A program made the translations under genes and the position numbers. The notes beneath the pieces were generated by a model. The model had not been told where the DNA came from and ran no database searches. It was given only the letters and a program-made list of their open reading frames with translations. A stretch of 6,846 bases of DNA from NCBI GenBank assembly GCA_016874895.1, contig VGSX01000197.1, forward strand, positions 1 to 6,846, read 5' to 3'. This document shows positions 1 to 6,803 of this stretch, piece by piece. Origin of the DNA: Deltaproteobacteria bacterium. Its GTDB lineage: Bacteria; Desulfobacterota; Desulfobaccia; Desulfobaccales; Desulfobaccaceae. Each line of letters opens with the position of its first letter. Positions within the stretch are counted from its first letter, which is position 1.

Positions 1-1
1 T

Positions 2-325
2 ATCACCCAGGGTGAGGATATTATCGCCACCAACCATGAAAAAATCCTGGTCCTTGGCTCCAACGGCGACTGGAACGGCAAACAGGACCAGAAAGAGTTT
101 ATCAAGTGGCTGGAGGAGTCTCTGGCATCCCTTTATCGCGTCGCCCAGACCCATGACGCCCAGGCCATCCGCAACAAGCTGGTTGAAATTTTGCCTGAAT
201 ATACCCCGCAACCTGACGTCGGACGCGCGCCCGAGTCCAAATGGTCAAAAGGTTATGGGGCGATCGATAAAAGAACTTCCAAAACTAGTTCCGATCCCCT
301 TCCGGCCCCGCCGAAGGCTTGGTGA
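2..325 (+). CDS. C-terminal end of a FlaA1/CapD/WbpM-type nucleotide-sugar 4,6-dehydratase (5' partial)
   Basis: The frame is open from the first bases of the window and ends at TGA 323-325, giving 107 residues with no start codon in view. The opening residues, ITQGEDIIATNHEKILVL, match the conserved stretch after the RPGEK/EEL region of the Polysacc_synt_2 family (UDP-GlcNAc 4,6-dehydratases such as WbpM, CapD and FlaA1). The following helix-rich part and the LVEILPEYTP motif are the usual family ending. About 38 further residues, rich in Ser, Lys and Pro, form a low-complexity tail. The Rossmann domain, the catalytic residues and any membrane segments lie upstream of the window, so whether this is the long membrane-bound or the short soluble form cannot be told. 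Full-length relatives make 4-keto-6-deoxy sugars such as the precursors of QuiNAc, FucNAc or bacillosamine. The family call is firm; the exact substrate is unknown. Confidence 0.8.
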   Translation: MTQGEDIIATNHEKILVLGSNGDWNGKQDQKEFIKWLEESLASLYRVAQTHDAQAIRNKLVEILPEYTPQPDVGRAPESKWSKGYGAIDKRTSKTSSDPLPAPPKAW

Positions 326-404
326 CGCATAAAGCCGGAATCACTAAAGATTTAAGGACTTCCCTTCTTGTCCCTCAACTTTAATTTGTTTATGGATCAA
401 AAAA
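326..404. other. 79-base intergenic spacer between the dehydratase and the 6-dehydrogenase
   Basis: This spacer is more AT-rich than its flanks. It contains a pyrimidine-rich stretch around 359-380 and an A6 run just before the GTG start at 405. A weak GGAC/GTCC inverted pair (about 353-373) is too short to be a terminator. TTGTCC at 368-373 resembles a -35 box, but no good -10 hexamer lies 16-18 bases downstream. A start of transcription here is possible but not shown by the sequence. The gap is the largest break upstream of the tightly packed block, so it is the likeliest place for a separate promoter. Confidence 0.4.
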
Positions 405-1733
405 GTGAAAAACGAACTCAAAACTAAAATAGTCTCGCGGCGGGCCTGCATCGGCATTATCGGCTTGGGTTACGTGGGCCTGCCGCTGGTGTTGCGTTTT
501 TCCCGGCAAGGATTTAAGGTATTGGGGTTTGACACGGACCCGGAAAAGGTCCAGGCCCTAAATGCCGGCCGGTCCTATATCAAGCATATATCCCCCGAAG
601 AGATTGCCGCGGCCAGATTTTCGGATCATCCGGAAAAGAGATTTGAGGCGACCGTTGAACTTGGCCGCTTGGGGGAACCGGACGCACTCCTGGTGTGTGT
701 CCCCACGCCTCTGAATCGTCACCGGGAGCCCGACCTCCGCTACGTCGAGCAGACTACCCGGGACATTGCCACCACTCTACGATCTGGGCAGTTGATTTCG
801 CTGGAATCCACCACCTATCCCGGCACCACTGAAGAGGTCATGCTGCCGGTGCTGCGGCGAAATGGCCTGGAGGTAGGGCAAGATTTCTTCCTGGTATACT
901 CACCGGAAAGAGAAGATCCGGGCAATCCCGTTTATCAAGTGCACAACATCCCCAAGGTAGTTGGGGGTGTGACGGAGGGCTGCCTGCGCTTGGGTGAGGC
1001 CCTTTACGGCCAGATCATTGATCGGGTAGAGGCCGTATCATCCACCCGGGCAGCGGAGATGACCAAGCTTCTGGAAAACATTTACCGCGCCGTCAACATC
1101 GCGTTGGTCAACGAACTCAAGATGCTTTGCCTACGGATGGATATCGATATCCACGAAGTCATCAACGCGGCCAAAACCAAGCCCTTTGGCTTCCAGGCGT
1201 TTTATCCAGGACCGGGCCTCGGCGGGCATTGCATTCCCATTGACCCCTTTTATTTGACCTGGAAGGCCCGGGAATATGATTTCAGCACCCGGTTCATTGA
1301 GCTGGCCGGGGAAATCAATACCTATATGCCCTATTTCGTGGTGGAGCGGGCCGTTCAAGGGCTAAATGAGAAGTGCGGCAAATCCATTAAAGGCGCCAAA
1401 GTTCTGGTGATCGGTGTGGCATACAAGAAAGATGTGGATGATATGCGGGAGTCACCCAGTTTAAAACTGATGGAGCTGCTATTGCAGCGGGGGGCCGGGG
1501 TGGATTATCACGACCCTTACATTCCGGTGATGCCCCGCACCCGCCGCTACCAATTCAATTTGCGCTCGGTGCCGCTCACGCCCGAGAGTCTGGCTTCCTA
1601 TGATCTGGCGCTCATTGCCACCGACCATTCCTGCCTGGACTATGGATCCATTTTAACCCATGCGCCTCTGGTGATTGATACTCGCAACGCCATAGCCGGC
1701 GGAAATAATCACCCCAAACTGATAAGGGCATAA
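405..1733 (+). CDS. wbpA: UDP-N-acetyl-D-glucosamine 6-dehydrogenase (WbpA type)
   Basis: This cytoplasmic enzyme uses NAD+ to oxidise C6 of UDP-GlcNAc to UDP-GlcNAcA, the first step towards diacetamido uronic acids. The protein has 442 residues, close to the usual 430-440. The N-terminal Rossmann motif GLGYVG lies at 20-25 and VCVPTPL at 97-103. The SPERE motif is at 166-170 with catalytic-type Glu168, and the EMTKLLEN helix carries Lys221 and Asn225. The nucleophilic Cys276 sits in GPGLGGHCIPIDP, and the C-terminal UDP-binding segment GVAYKKDVDDMRESPS is at 337-352. No key residue is missing. The start is GTG at 405 with only a weak upstream GGA (394-396). The next in-frame Met falls far inside the Rossmann domain, and family members begin at this distance before the glycine motif. 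The stop is 2 bases before the next gene. The protein could instead be a UDP-ManNAc 6-dehydrogenase (WecC-like), but the WbpB, WbpD and WbpE partners downstream favour WbpA. Confidence 0.92.
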   Translation: MKNELKTKIVSRRACIGIIGLGYVGLPLVLRFSRQGFKVLGFDTDPEKVQALNAGRSYIKHISPEEIAAARFSDHPEKRFEATVELGRLGEPDALLVCVPTPLNRHREPDLRYVEQTTRDIATTLRSGQLISLESTTYPGTTEEVMLPVLRRNGLEVGQDFFLVYSPEREDPGNPVYQVHNIPKVVGGVTEGCLRLGEALYGQIIDRVEAVSSTRAAEMTKLLENIYRAVNIALVNELKMLCLRMDIDIHEVINAAKTKPFGFQAFYPGPGLGGHCIPIDPFYLTWKAREYDFSTRFIELAGEINTYMPYFVVERAVQGLNEKCGKSIKGAKVLVIGVAYKKDVDDMRESPSLKLMELLLQRGAGVDYHDPYIPVMPRTRRYQFNLRSVPLTPESLASYDLALIATDHSCLDYGSILTHAPLVIDTRNAIAGGNNHPKLIRA

Positions 1734-1735
1734 GC

Positions 1736-3337
1736 ATGCGCCATGATGAGGTAAACAATAGAGTAGCAGTTATTGGCGCCGGGCATTGGGGAAAAAACCT
1801 GGTCCGGAATTTTGCTGATTTGGGGGCCCTGGCCGCGGTGTGCGATCCTGACCCCCGGGCTTGCGCCGCGGCGGCGTCCCTGGGAATCCCGACCTACAGC
1901 AGCTTCTCCGATCTTCTGAGGGATCCGGCTATTGACGCGGTAGCCATTGCCACCCCCGCGGCCTCTCATTATTCCATCGCCAAGGAGGCTTTACAGGCTA
2001 AAAAAGATGTCTTTGTGGAAAAACCCCTGGCATTGGAATCTTCTGAGGGACAGGAACTGATCAAACTGGCGGCAAAGCACGAGCAGATTTTAATGGTGGG
2101 ACACATCCTCCAGTATCATGCGGCCGTCCTCAAGCTGAAAAGCCTGGTAGATGGGGGAGAACTGGGGAAGATTCAATATGTTTATTCCAATCGCCTCAAC
2201 ATCGGCAAAATCCGCAGCGAAGAAAATATCCTCTGGAGCTTTGCTCCCCACGATATCTCCGTCATTCTCCTTCTCTTGGGGGAGATGCCCACTGAGGTCA
2301 GCGCCCACGGCGGCAGTTACCTGCAATCCCGGGTGGCCGACGTGACCTTGACCTCCTTCTCCTTTGCCCGCGGGGTAAAAGGCCACATCTTCGTGAGCTG
2401 GCTCCATCCTTTCAAGGAACAGATGCTGGTGGTGGTGGGCGATAAAAAGATGGCGGTCTTTGATGATGTCTCCCAGGACCGCAAGTTGGTCCTCTATCCG
2501 CATAGGATCGACTGGATCGAGCGGTTGCCGGTGGCCCGGAAAGCCGAGGGGGAGATAGTGCCGGTGGAGGCCACTGAGCCTCTCAAAGAAGAATGCGCTC
2601 ATTTCCTGGAGTGCATCCGCACCCGCCGGACGCCCCGGACGGACGGTGGGGAGGGTTTGCGGGTGCTCCAGGTGTTGGAAGCCTGCCAGCGCTCTCTGGA
2701 TCAACGCGGCGCCCCGGTCAACCTGGCAAACTTGAAACCCCGGGCTCCCGAACCGCATTATTTTGTCCATGAAACTGCAATCATTGACCCTCCCTGTGAA
2801 ATCGGCCCCGGCAGCAAGATTTGGCATTTCACCCATGTCCTTAAAAATTGCCGGATCGGGAAGAACTGTAACATCGGGCAGAATGTGGTCATCGGTCCCG
2901 AAGTGGTCATCGGCGCCGGCTGTAAGATTCAAAACAATGTCTCGGTCTATCAAGGCGTCACTCTGGAAGATTACGTGTTTTGCGGGCCATCCATGGTATT
3001 CACCAATGTATATAATCCCCGGGCGCACATCCGGCGGATGGACGAAGTTCGACCCACCCTGGTCAAGACCGGCGCGTCCATCGGCGCCAATGCCACCATC
3101 GTCTGCGGCAATACCATTGGCCGCTATGCTTTTGTGGGGGCCGGTGCGGTGGTGACCCGGGACGTGCCGGACTATGCCCTGGTGGTGGGCAACCCCGCCC
3201 GGCGAGTGGGATGGATGTGCGCATGCGGCAGCAAGTTGACCCCGGACCTCGATTGCGAGGCTTGCGGGGAGCAGTACGAGAAGATGGAAAGCGGCTTGGC
3301 GCCGCTAAATGAATCGCCACGGAGTGCAGCCCAATGA
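1736..3337 (+). CDS. wbpB-wbpD: Bifunctional fusion: WbpB-type UDP-GlcNAcA 3-dehydrogenase plus WbpD-type 3-N-acetyltransferase
   Basis: This is a single uninterrupted frame of 533 residues, about the sum of separate WbpB and WbpD proteins. Residues 1-325 form a Gfo/Idh/MocA oxidoreductase. It has the Rossmann motif GAGHWGKN at 14-21, the EKP motif with catalytic-type Lys96 at 95-97, and GHILQYH at 122-128. The FAPHDIS segment with His172-Asp173 lies at 169-175. A linker of about 15 residues, rich in Pro (326-340), follows. Residues 341-490 form a left-handed beta-helix acyltransferase built of hexapeptide repeats (IGPGSKIWHFTHV, CRIGKNCNIGQNVVIG, AFVGAGAVVTRDVP) and ending in VVGNPARRVGW. 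A small CxC...CxxC cysteine cluster lies at 495-510. From the known Wbp pathway, the first half oxidises C3 of UDP-GlcNAcA and the second acetylates the 3-amino group after transamination. Start ATG 1736 has an AAGGG ribosome site 7 bases upstream (1724-1728). The stop overlaps the aminotransferase start by 4 bases (ATGA). Confidence 0.9.
   Translation: MRHDEVNNRVAVIGAGHWGKNLVRNFADLGALAAVCDPDPRACAAAASLGIPTYSSFSDLLRDPAIDAVAIATPAASHYSIAKEALQAKKDVFVEKPLALESSEGQELIKLAAKHEQILMVGHILQYHAAVLKLKSLVDGGELGKIQYVYSNRLNIGKIRSEENILWSFAPHDISVILLLLGEMPTEVSAHGGSYLQSRVADVTLTSFSFARGVKGHIFVSWLHPFKEQMLVVVGDKKMAVFDDVSQDRKLVLYPHRIDWIERLPVARKAEGEIVPVEATEPLKEECAHFLECIRTRRTPRTDGGEGLRVLQVLEACQRSLDQRGAPVNLANLKPRAPEPHYFVHETAIIDPPCEIGPGSKIWHFTHVLKNCRIGKNCNIGQNVVIGPEVVIGAGCKIQNNVSVYQGVTLEDYVFCGPSMVFTNVYNPRAHIRRMDEVRPTLVKTGASIGANATIVCGNTIGRYAFVGAGAVVTRDVPDYALVVGNPARRVGWMCACGSKLTPDLDCEACGEQYEKMESGLAPLNESPRSAAQ
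3218..3265 (+). other. C-terminal zinc-ribbon-like cysteine cluster of the acetyltransferase half
   Basis: Four cysteines (Cys495, Cys497, Cys507 and Cys510 of the fusion protein) are arranged as CxC-x9-CxxC directly after the beta-helix. This spacing resembles a small metal-binding knuckle. Similar cysteine tails occur on a subset of WbpD-like acyltransferases, where they probably bind zinc in a structural role. Metal binding is inferred from the spacing only. Confidence 0.5.
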
Positions 3338-4452
3338 CTATTAATTTTATCGACCTGAAGGCCCAGCAGCAGGCCATTTATCCCCAGATAATGGAGAGAA
3401 TCCAAACGGTCCTGGCCCACGGCCAGTACATCATGGGCCCGGAAATCAAGGAATTGGAGGCCAGGCTGGCGTCATATGTGGGGGTCAAACACGCCATTTC
3501 CTGCTCCTCCGGCACCGACGCCTTGCTCATGCCCCTCATGGCTTACGGGGTGGGTCCGGGAGATGCCATCTTTACCACCCCCTTCACCTTCATCGCCACC
3601 GCGGAGGTGATCCAACTCCTGGGGGCCACGCCGGTTTTTGTGGATATTGACCCGAAAACCTTCAATATTGATCCGGCAGCCCTGGCCGTGGCCATCGTCA
3701 ATTTGGACCGGAACCCCAAAACCGCGCATCTCCGGCCCAAAGGTATCATCCCGGTGGACCTCTTCGGCCAGCCCGCGGATTATGATCGCATTAATGAAAT
3801 CGCCAGGCAGCGCGGCCTCTTCGTCCTGGAAGACGCGGCCCAGTCCTTCGGGGGCGCCTATAAGGGGCAGCGAGCCGGCTCCCTGGCCGAAGTGGCCGCC
3901 ACCTCATTCTTTCCGGCCAAGCCATTGGGCTGTTACGGCGATGGCGGGGCAATATTTACTGATAGCGATGAACTGGCCGCGGTTTTGAGATCCATCCGGA
4001 TCCACGGCCAGGGGACTCATAAGTACGACAACGTGCGCCTCGGCATCAACGGAAGGCTGGATACCATCCAGGCCGCGATCCTGCTGGCCAAGCTGGAGGT
4101 CTTCGACCAGGAAGTCTCCGCCCGCCAGGAGGTGGCCCTGCGTTACAGCCAGGCCCTGAAAGAGGTGGTGCAGGTCCCCTACGTGGCGCCGGAATGCACT
4201 TCGGTCTGGGCGCAATATTCGGTGCTCAGCGATAATCGGGCCGCCCTGCAGGAGAAGTTGAAGCAGGCCGGCATCCCCACCGCCGTCTATTATCCCCTGC
4301 CCTTGCATCTGCAGGGGGCCTTCGCTCATTTGGGTTATCAAAAAGGGGATTTTTCCATCAGCGAGCACGCCTCCAGGCAAATCTTATCTTTGCCTATGCA
4401 CCCCTATCTGATTGCAGCTGACCAGGAAAGGATTGTCAATAACCTAAGTTAG
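3334..4452 (+). CDS. wbpE: DegT/DnrJ/EryC1 PLP-dependent sugar aminotransferase (WbpE type)
   Basis: This 372-residue cytoplasmic aminotransferase is predicted to convert UDP-3-keto-GlcNAcA to the 3-amino sugar using L-glutamate. The product is the substrate of the WbpD-type half of the preceding protein. Fold-type I features are all present. The N-terminal FIDLKAQQ opening is followed by QYIMGPEIKELE at 31-42, the phosphate-binding SSGTDAL at 58-64 and TPFTFIATAEV at 82-92. LEDAAQSFGG at 165-174 holds Asp167 and Gln170 for PLP contact, and the Schiff-base lysine Lys196 is in SFFPAKPLGCYGDGG. HGQG at 224-227 and GINGRLDTIQAA at 237-248 are also typical. Start ATG 3334 overlaps the preceding stop (ATGA), with a GGAG ribosome site at 3321-3324. 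Only 6 bases separate the stop from the flippase start. Among DegT enzymes the closest feel is WbpE/WlbC; the neighbours, more than the sequence alone, fix the substrate. Confidence 0.9.
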   Translation: MTINFIDLKAQQQAIYPQIMERIQTVLAHGQYIMGPEIKELEARLASYVGVKHAISCSSGTDALLMPLMAYGVGPGDAIFTTPFTFIATAEVIQLLGATPVFVDIDPKTFNIDPAALAVAIVNLDRNPKTAHLRPKGIIPVDLFGQPADYDRINEIARQRGLFVLEDAAQSFGGAYKGQRAGSLAEVAATSFFPAKPLGCYGDGGAIFTDSDELAAVLRSIRIHGQGTHKYDNVRLGINGRLDTIQAAILLAKLEVFDQEVSARQEVALRYSQALKEVVQVPYVAPECTSVWAQYSVLSDNRAALQEKLKQAGIPTAVYYPLPLHLQGAFAHLGYQKGDFSISEHASRQILSLPMHPYLIAADQERIVNNLS

Positions 4453-4458
4453 CATATT

Positions 4459-5763
4459 ATGGGTATCTCCGTCATTTCATTCTTTAAATCTTACCTCCCC
4501 TTGAGGGGAAGTTTTGGACGTAATGTCCTGACGCTGATGTCCGGAACCCTTTTGGGACAGGTATTGACCATTGCCGCAACCCCGGTCATAACTCGCCTTT
4601 ATACTCCCAGCGACCTGGGAATATTCGAGGTTTATGGTTCCATTTTGGCAATAATAGTGGTGGTAGCCTCATTGCGCTACCAAATAGCCATTCCCTTACC
4701 CCAGGATGATAAATATGCAGCCGACATAGTTGTACTCTGCTTATTGATAGTAATATCAATGACCATATTTACCATTCTGCTGGTCTGGTTGTTTGGCCAA
4801 CAGACCCTTCATTTAATTAAAGCCCAATACGTCGGCCCCTATATTTGGCTGTTGCCATTAGGTGTGTTGGGGGCCGGCTCTTACCAGGTGCTAAATTTTT
4901 GGGCCATCCGCAAGCAGAATTTCTCTCTTATTGCCTGGACCAAAATCACCCAGAGTTTTGGCCGGAGCCTGGCCCAGATAAGCTTAGGTCTCTTGGGCTT
5001 CGGTCCGGCCGGGCTCTTGATTGGTGATGTGGTGGGTCAATGCAGCGGTAGTACGCGGCTGGCCTTATCGGCCTGGCGCCAGGATAAAGAATCATTAAGA
5101 AGAACAAATTTTGCGGGGATAAATCGGGGGATCAGGCGATATAAACGGTTTCCCCTGTTGTCCGGCGCCGCCGCCCTCTTGAACAGCACGGGCGTTAAAC
5201 TCCCTTCCATTTTAATTGCAATATTCTATGGTTTAAAAGTGGCTGGATGGTTTGCGCTGGCGCAATGGGTAATTGTGGCGCCGATGACATTGCTCGGAAC
5301 ATCATTGGCCCAAGTCTATATGGCGGAATCTGCGAAACTGGCAAAACAGTCGCCGGAGGGATTGCCCAAATTATTTTGGAAAACCCTTAAAATTCAATTT
5401 ATTGTGGCAGCGCCCATTATTCTGGTGCTGGCTCTCCCAGCGCAGATGTTATTTTCCATTGTGTTCGGCGAGGACTGGAAACCCGCAGGGTTATATGTTC
5501 AAGTCCTTTCCATAATGTTGATATTACGACTCGTTTCCAATCCTCTAGGCAGTACGGTTGATATATTGGAGAGACAAGGTTTATTTCTGGTGCGGGAACT
5601 ATTAAGAACGATTCTTATGTGCGGTGCAGTTCTGCTAGCGGCAAAATTAGGCATGGACGCTATTGCGGCAATCTTCCTTTTAAGCGTTGCCGGTTGTATT
5701 GCCTATTCCTTCGGAATATTCTTATCTTGGTATGCCATCATGCATTATAAGGGGGCGAAATAA
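4459..5763 (+). CDS. wzx: Wzx-like O-antigen/polysaccharide flippase (MOP superfamily)
   Basis: This is an inner-membrane protein of 434 residues with about 12 predicted hydrophobic segments, for example around 26-44, 57-72, 88-112, 126-146, 246-284, 312-336, 347-362 and 384-426. The N-terminal pattern SFGRNVLTLMSGTLLGQ, then TRLYTPSDLGIFEVY at 45-59 and RYQIAIPLPQDDKYAADI at 73-90, is characteristic of the Polysacc_synt/Wzx-type branch. So is the FGEDWKPAG loop at 337-345. Such proteins flip undecaprenyl-linked repeat units to the periplasmic face for Wzy polymerisation. The start at ATG 4459 lacks a clear ribosome site and lies 6 bases after the aminotransferase stop, so translational coupling is likely. 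The alternative Met27 would cut off conserved N-terminal residues. GC is mixed, from about 35% to 58% by segment, which is lower than the sugar-enzyme genes upstream. The glycan carried cannot be read from the sequence. Confidence 0.85.
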   Translation: MGISVISFFKSYLPLRGSFGRNVLTLMSGTLLGQVLTIAATPVITRLYTPSDLGIFEVYGSILAIIVVVASLRYQIAIPLPQDDKYAADIVVLCLLIVISMTIFTILLVWLFGQQTLHLIKAQYVGPYIWLLPLGVLGAGSYQVLNFWAIRKQNFSLIAWTKITQSFGRSLAQISLGLLGFGPAGLLIGDVVGQCSGSTRLALSAWRQDKESLRRTNFAGINRGIRRYKRFPLLSGAAALLNSTGVKLPSILIAIFYGLKVAGWFALAQWVIVAPMTLLGTSLAQVYMAESAKLAKQSPEGLPKLFWKTLKIQFIVAAPIILVLALPAQMLFSIVFGEDWKPAGLYVQVLSIMLILRLVSNPLGSTVDILERQGLFLVRELLRTILMCGAVLLAAKLGMDAIAAIFLLSVAGCIAYSFGIFLSWYAIMHYKGAK

Positions 5764-5818
5764 TATTTTTAGAGATTATTATGATTAAATTGGTCAAATA
5801 ATAAATGAGTAGTAACTT
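5764..5818. other. 55-base AT-rich spacer before the formyltransferase
   Basis: This short gap has very low GC. It contains TATGAT (5780-5785), a fair match to a -10 hexamer, but the bases 17 upstream (GAAATA) are no -35 box. Two mini-frames of a few codons (ATG at 5781 and 5805) look accidental. No hairpin followed by a T-run is present. The spacer marks the border where base composition drops sharply. Confidence 0.4.
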
Positions 5819-6775
5819 ATGAATATGTTAAGAATATTATTTATAGGTAAAAGTGGGTCATTTTCTATTTTGCCTTTAATGGCAGTAGCTAAAAAGTATA
5901 ATGTTGTAGGAATTGTCGAATCCGCAGCTAAAGATATAAATGAAAAAAATGTTATAAGAAATAAAATATATAGATTGTTTCATCGCATCAAACAGTTTCG
6001 CGACCTCAAGTGGTTCGCCAAGAAATTCAATGCTCAATATTTCTTATTGACAAAAAATAATGTATCAGAAATGGAAACATTTATTGTAAAACAAAAGCCT
6101 GATATTTGTTGTGTAGCGTCTATGTCTCAATTATTACGTAAGTCAACTTTGACAATACCACCTTATGGTTGTATTAATGTTCATCCGTCATTACTTCCGA
6201 AGTATAGAGGCCCAACCCCGTTGTTTTGGACATATTATTTTATGGACATCGAGGGTGGAGTTACAGTCCATTATTTGGATGAAGGGGAAGATACTGGAGA
6301 CATCATAAAACAAGAATCCTTTCCTATTCAGCTTGGAGAAGACCCCTCTCGTGTTATGCACAAGGCTAGTCAATTGGGGGCTGAACTCTTGGTCCATTCA
6401 TTGGATGAAATCGTTGCAGGAACCGCAAAGCCCAAAATTCAAAGACATTTGCCCTGCCCCCATCGAGCCCGAAGAATAAAACCCGAAGAAAACCTGATAG
6501 ATTGGCAGGCTTGGTCAATTGAACGGGTATATCATGTTCTCAAGGGAGGGCGTTCATGGCATAAGGCCCTGAAGCCCCCTGCATTACTATTCTGTTTCGA
6601 ATGGGGAGTGAAAGAAATTGACCGACAGCTTAATTCAAAGCCGCCTGGCAGTATTCAATTAGATAGGCAAGGTTTTTATGCCGCTCATCCAGAAGGTAAA
6701 ATACGTCTGCGGCTTGCTTTTAGCCCGAGCCGGGTTATTTCCTCTATAAAGAAAATCATTAAATATGTTGCATAA
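5819..6775 (+). CDS. Formyltransferase-family protein, probable sugar N-formyltransferase
   Basis: This 318-residue protein has the formyltransferase fold of Fmt, GART and the ArnA N-terminus, using N10-formyltetrahydrofolate. The catalytic triad is visible: Asn120 and His122 in CINVHPSLLPKYRGPTPL, and Asp158 in DEGEDTGDII. These lie about 38 residues apart as usual. The N-terminal strand LRILFIGKSG (4-13) starts the Rossmann-like core. A C-terminal segment, ARRIKPEENLIDWQAWSIERV at 217-237, resembles the start of the Fmt/ArnA accessory domain. The setting among amino-sugar genes suggests it formylates a sugar amine, like VioF, QdtF or WlaRD, rather than initiator tRNA; this is inference. Start ATG 5819 has only a weak GAG at 5807-5809; ATG 5825 is an alternative two codons in. 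GC is about 27% over the first 180 bases against about 48% in the last third, so the gene looks mosaic or recently acquired. Confidence 0.8.
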   Translation: MNMLRILFIGKSGSFSILPLMAVAKKYNVVGIVESAAKDINEKNVIRNKIYRLFHRIKQFRDLKWFAKKFNAQYFLLTKNNVSEMETFIVKQKPDICCVASMSQLLRKSTLTIPPYGCINVHPSLLPKYRGPTPLFWTYYFMDIEGGVTVHYLDEGEDTGDIIKQESFPIQLGEDPSRVMHKASQLGAELLVHSLDEIVAGTAKPKIQRHLPCPHRARRIKPEENLIDWQAWSIERVYHVLKGGRSWHKALKPPALLFCFEWGVKEIDRQLNSKPPGSIQLDRQGFYAAHPEGKIRLRLAFSPSRVISSIKKIIKYVA

Positions 6776-6791
6776 TGAAAGCATCGGAATT

Positions 6792-6796
6792 GGGAG
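6792..6796 (+). promoter_or_regulatory. Shine-Dalgarno-like GGGAG before the GTG at 6804
   Basis: GGGAG lies 7 bases before GTG 6804, which opens a frame that runs to the end of the window. It is a better ribosome site than those of most genes here, and it is the reason for preferring GTG 6804 over ATG 6765 as the start of the final partial gene. Confidence 0.4.
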
Positions 6797-6803
6797 CACG
6801 CCG

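Noticed and set aside
12..332. Forward frame of 106 codons starting at ATG 12
   Set aside because: It overlaps the better frame 2-325, whose translation matches the conserved 4,6-dehydratase C-terminus; the 106-codon product is Arg/Pro/Ser-rich and resembles nothing.
353..373. GGAC/GTCC inverted repeat as a terminator
   Set aside because: It has only four paired bases around a 10-base loop and no following T-run.
2090..3028. Antisense open frame of 312 codons across the fusion gene
   Set aside because: It lies wholly opposite a well-supported coding region with strong domain motifs. Long antisense frames are common in GC-rich genes, and I recognise no motif in it.
2732..3337. Separate internal translation start (TTG 2732) for the acetyltransferase half
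   Set aside because: There is no ribosome site upstream and no in-frame ATG near the domain border; the uninterrupted frame favours a true fusion.
3904..4380. Antisense open frame of 158 codons across the aminotransferase
   Set aside because: It is a shadow of a conserved DegT-family gene; the translation has no recognisable domain.
5757..5785. Promoter before the formyltransferase based on TATGAT at 5780-5785
   Set aside because: No -35 hexamer sits at the right distance, and AT-rich sequence gives such -10 matches by chance.
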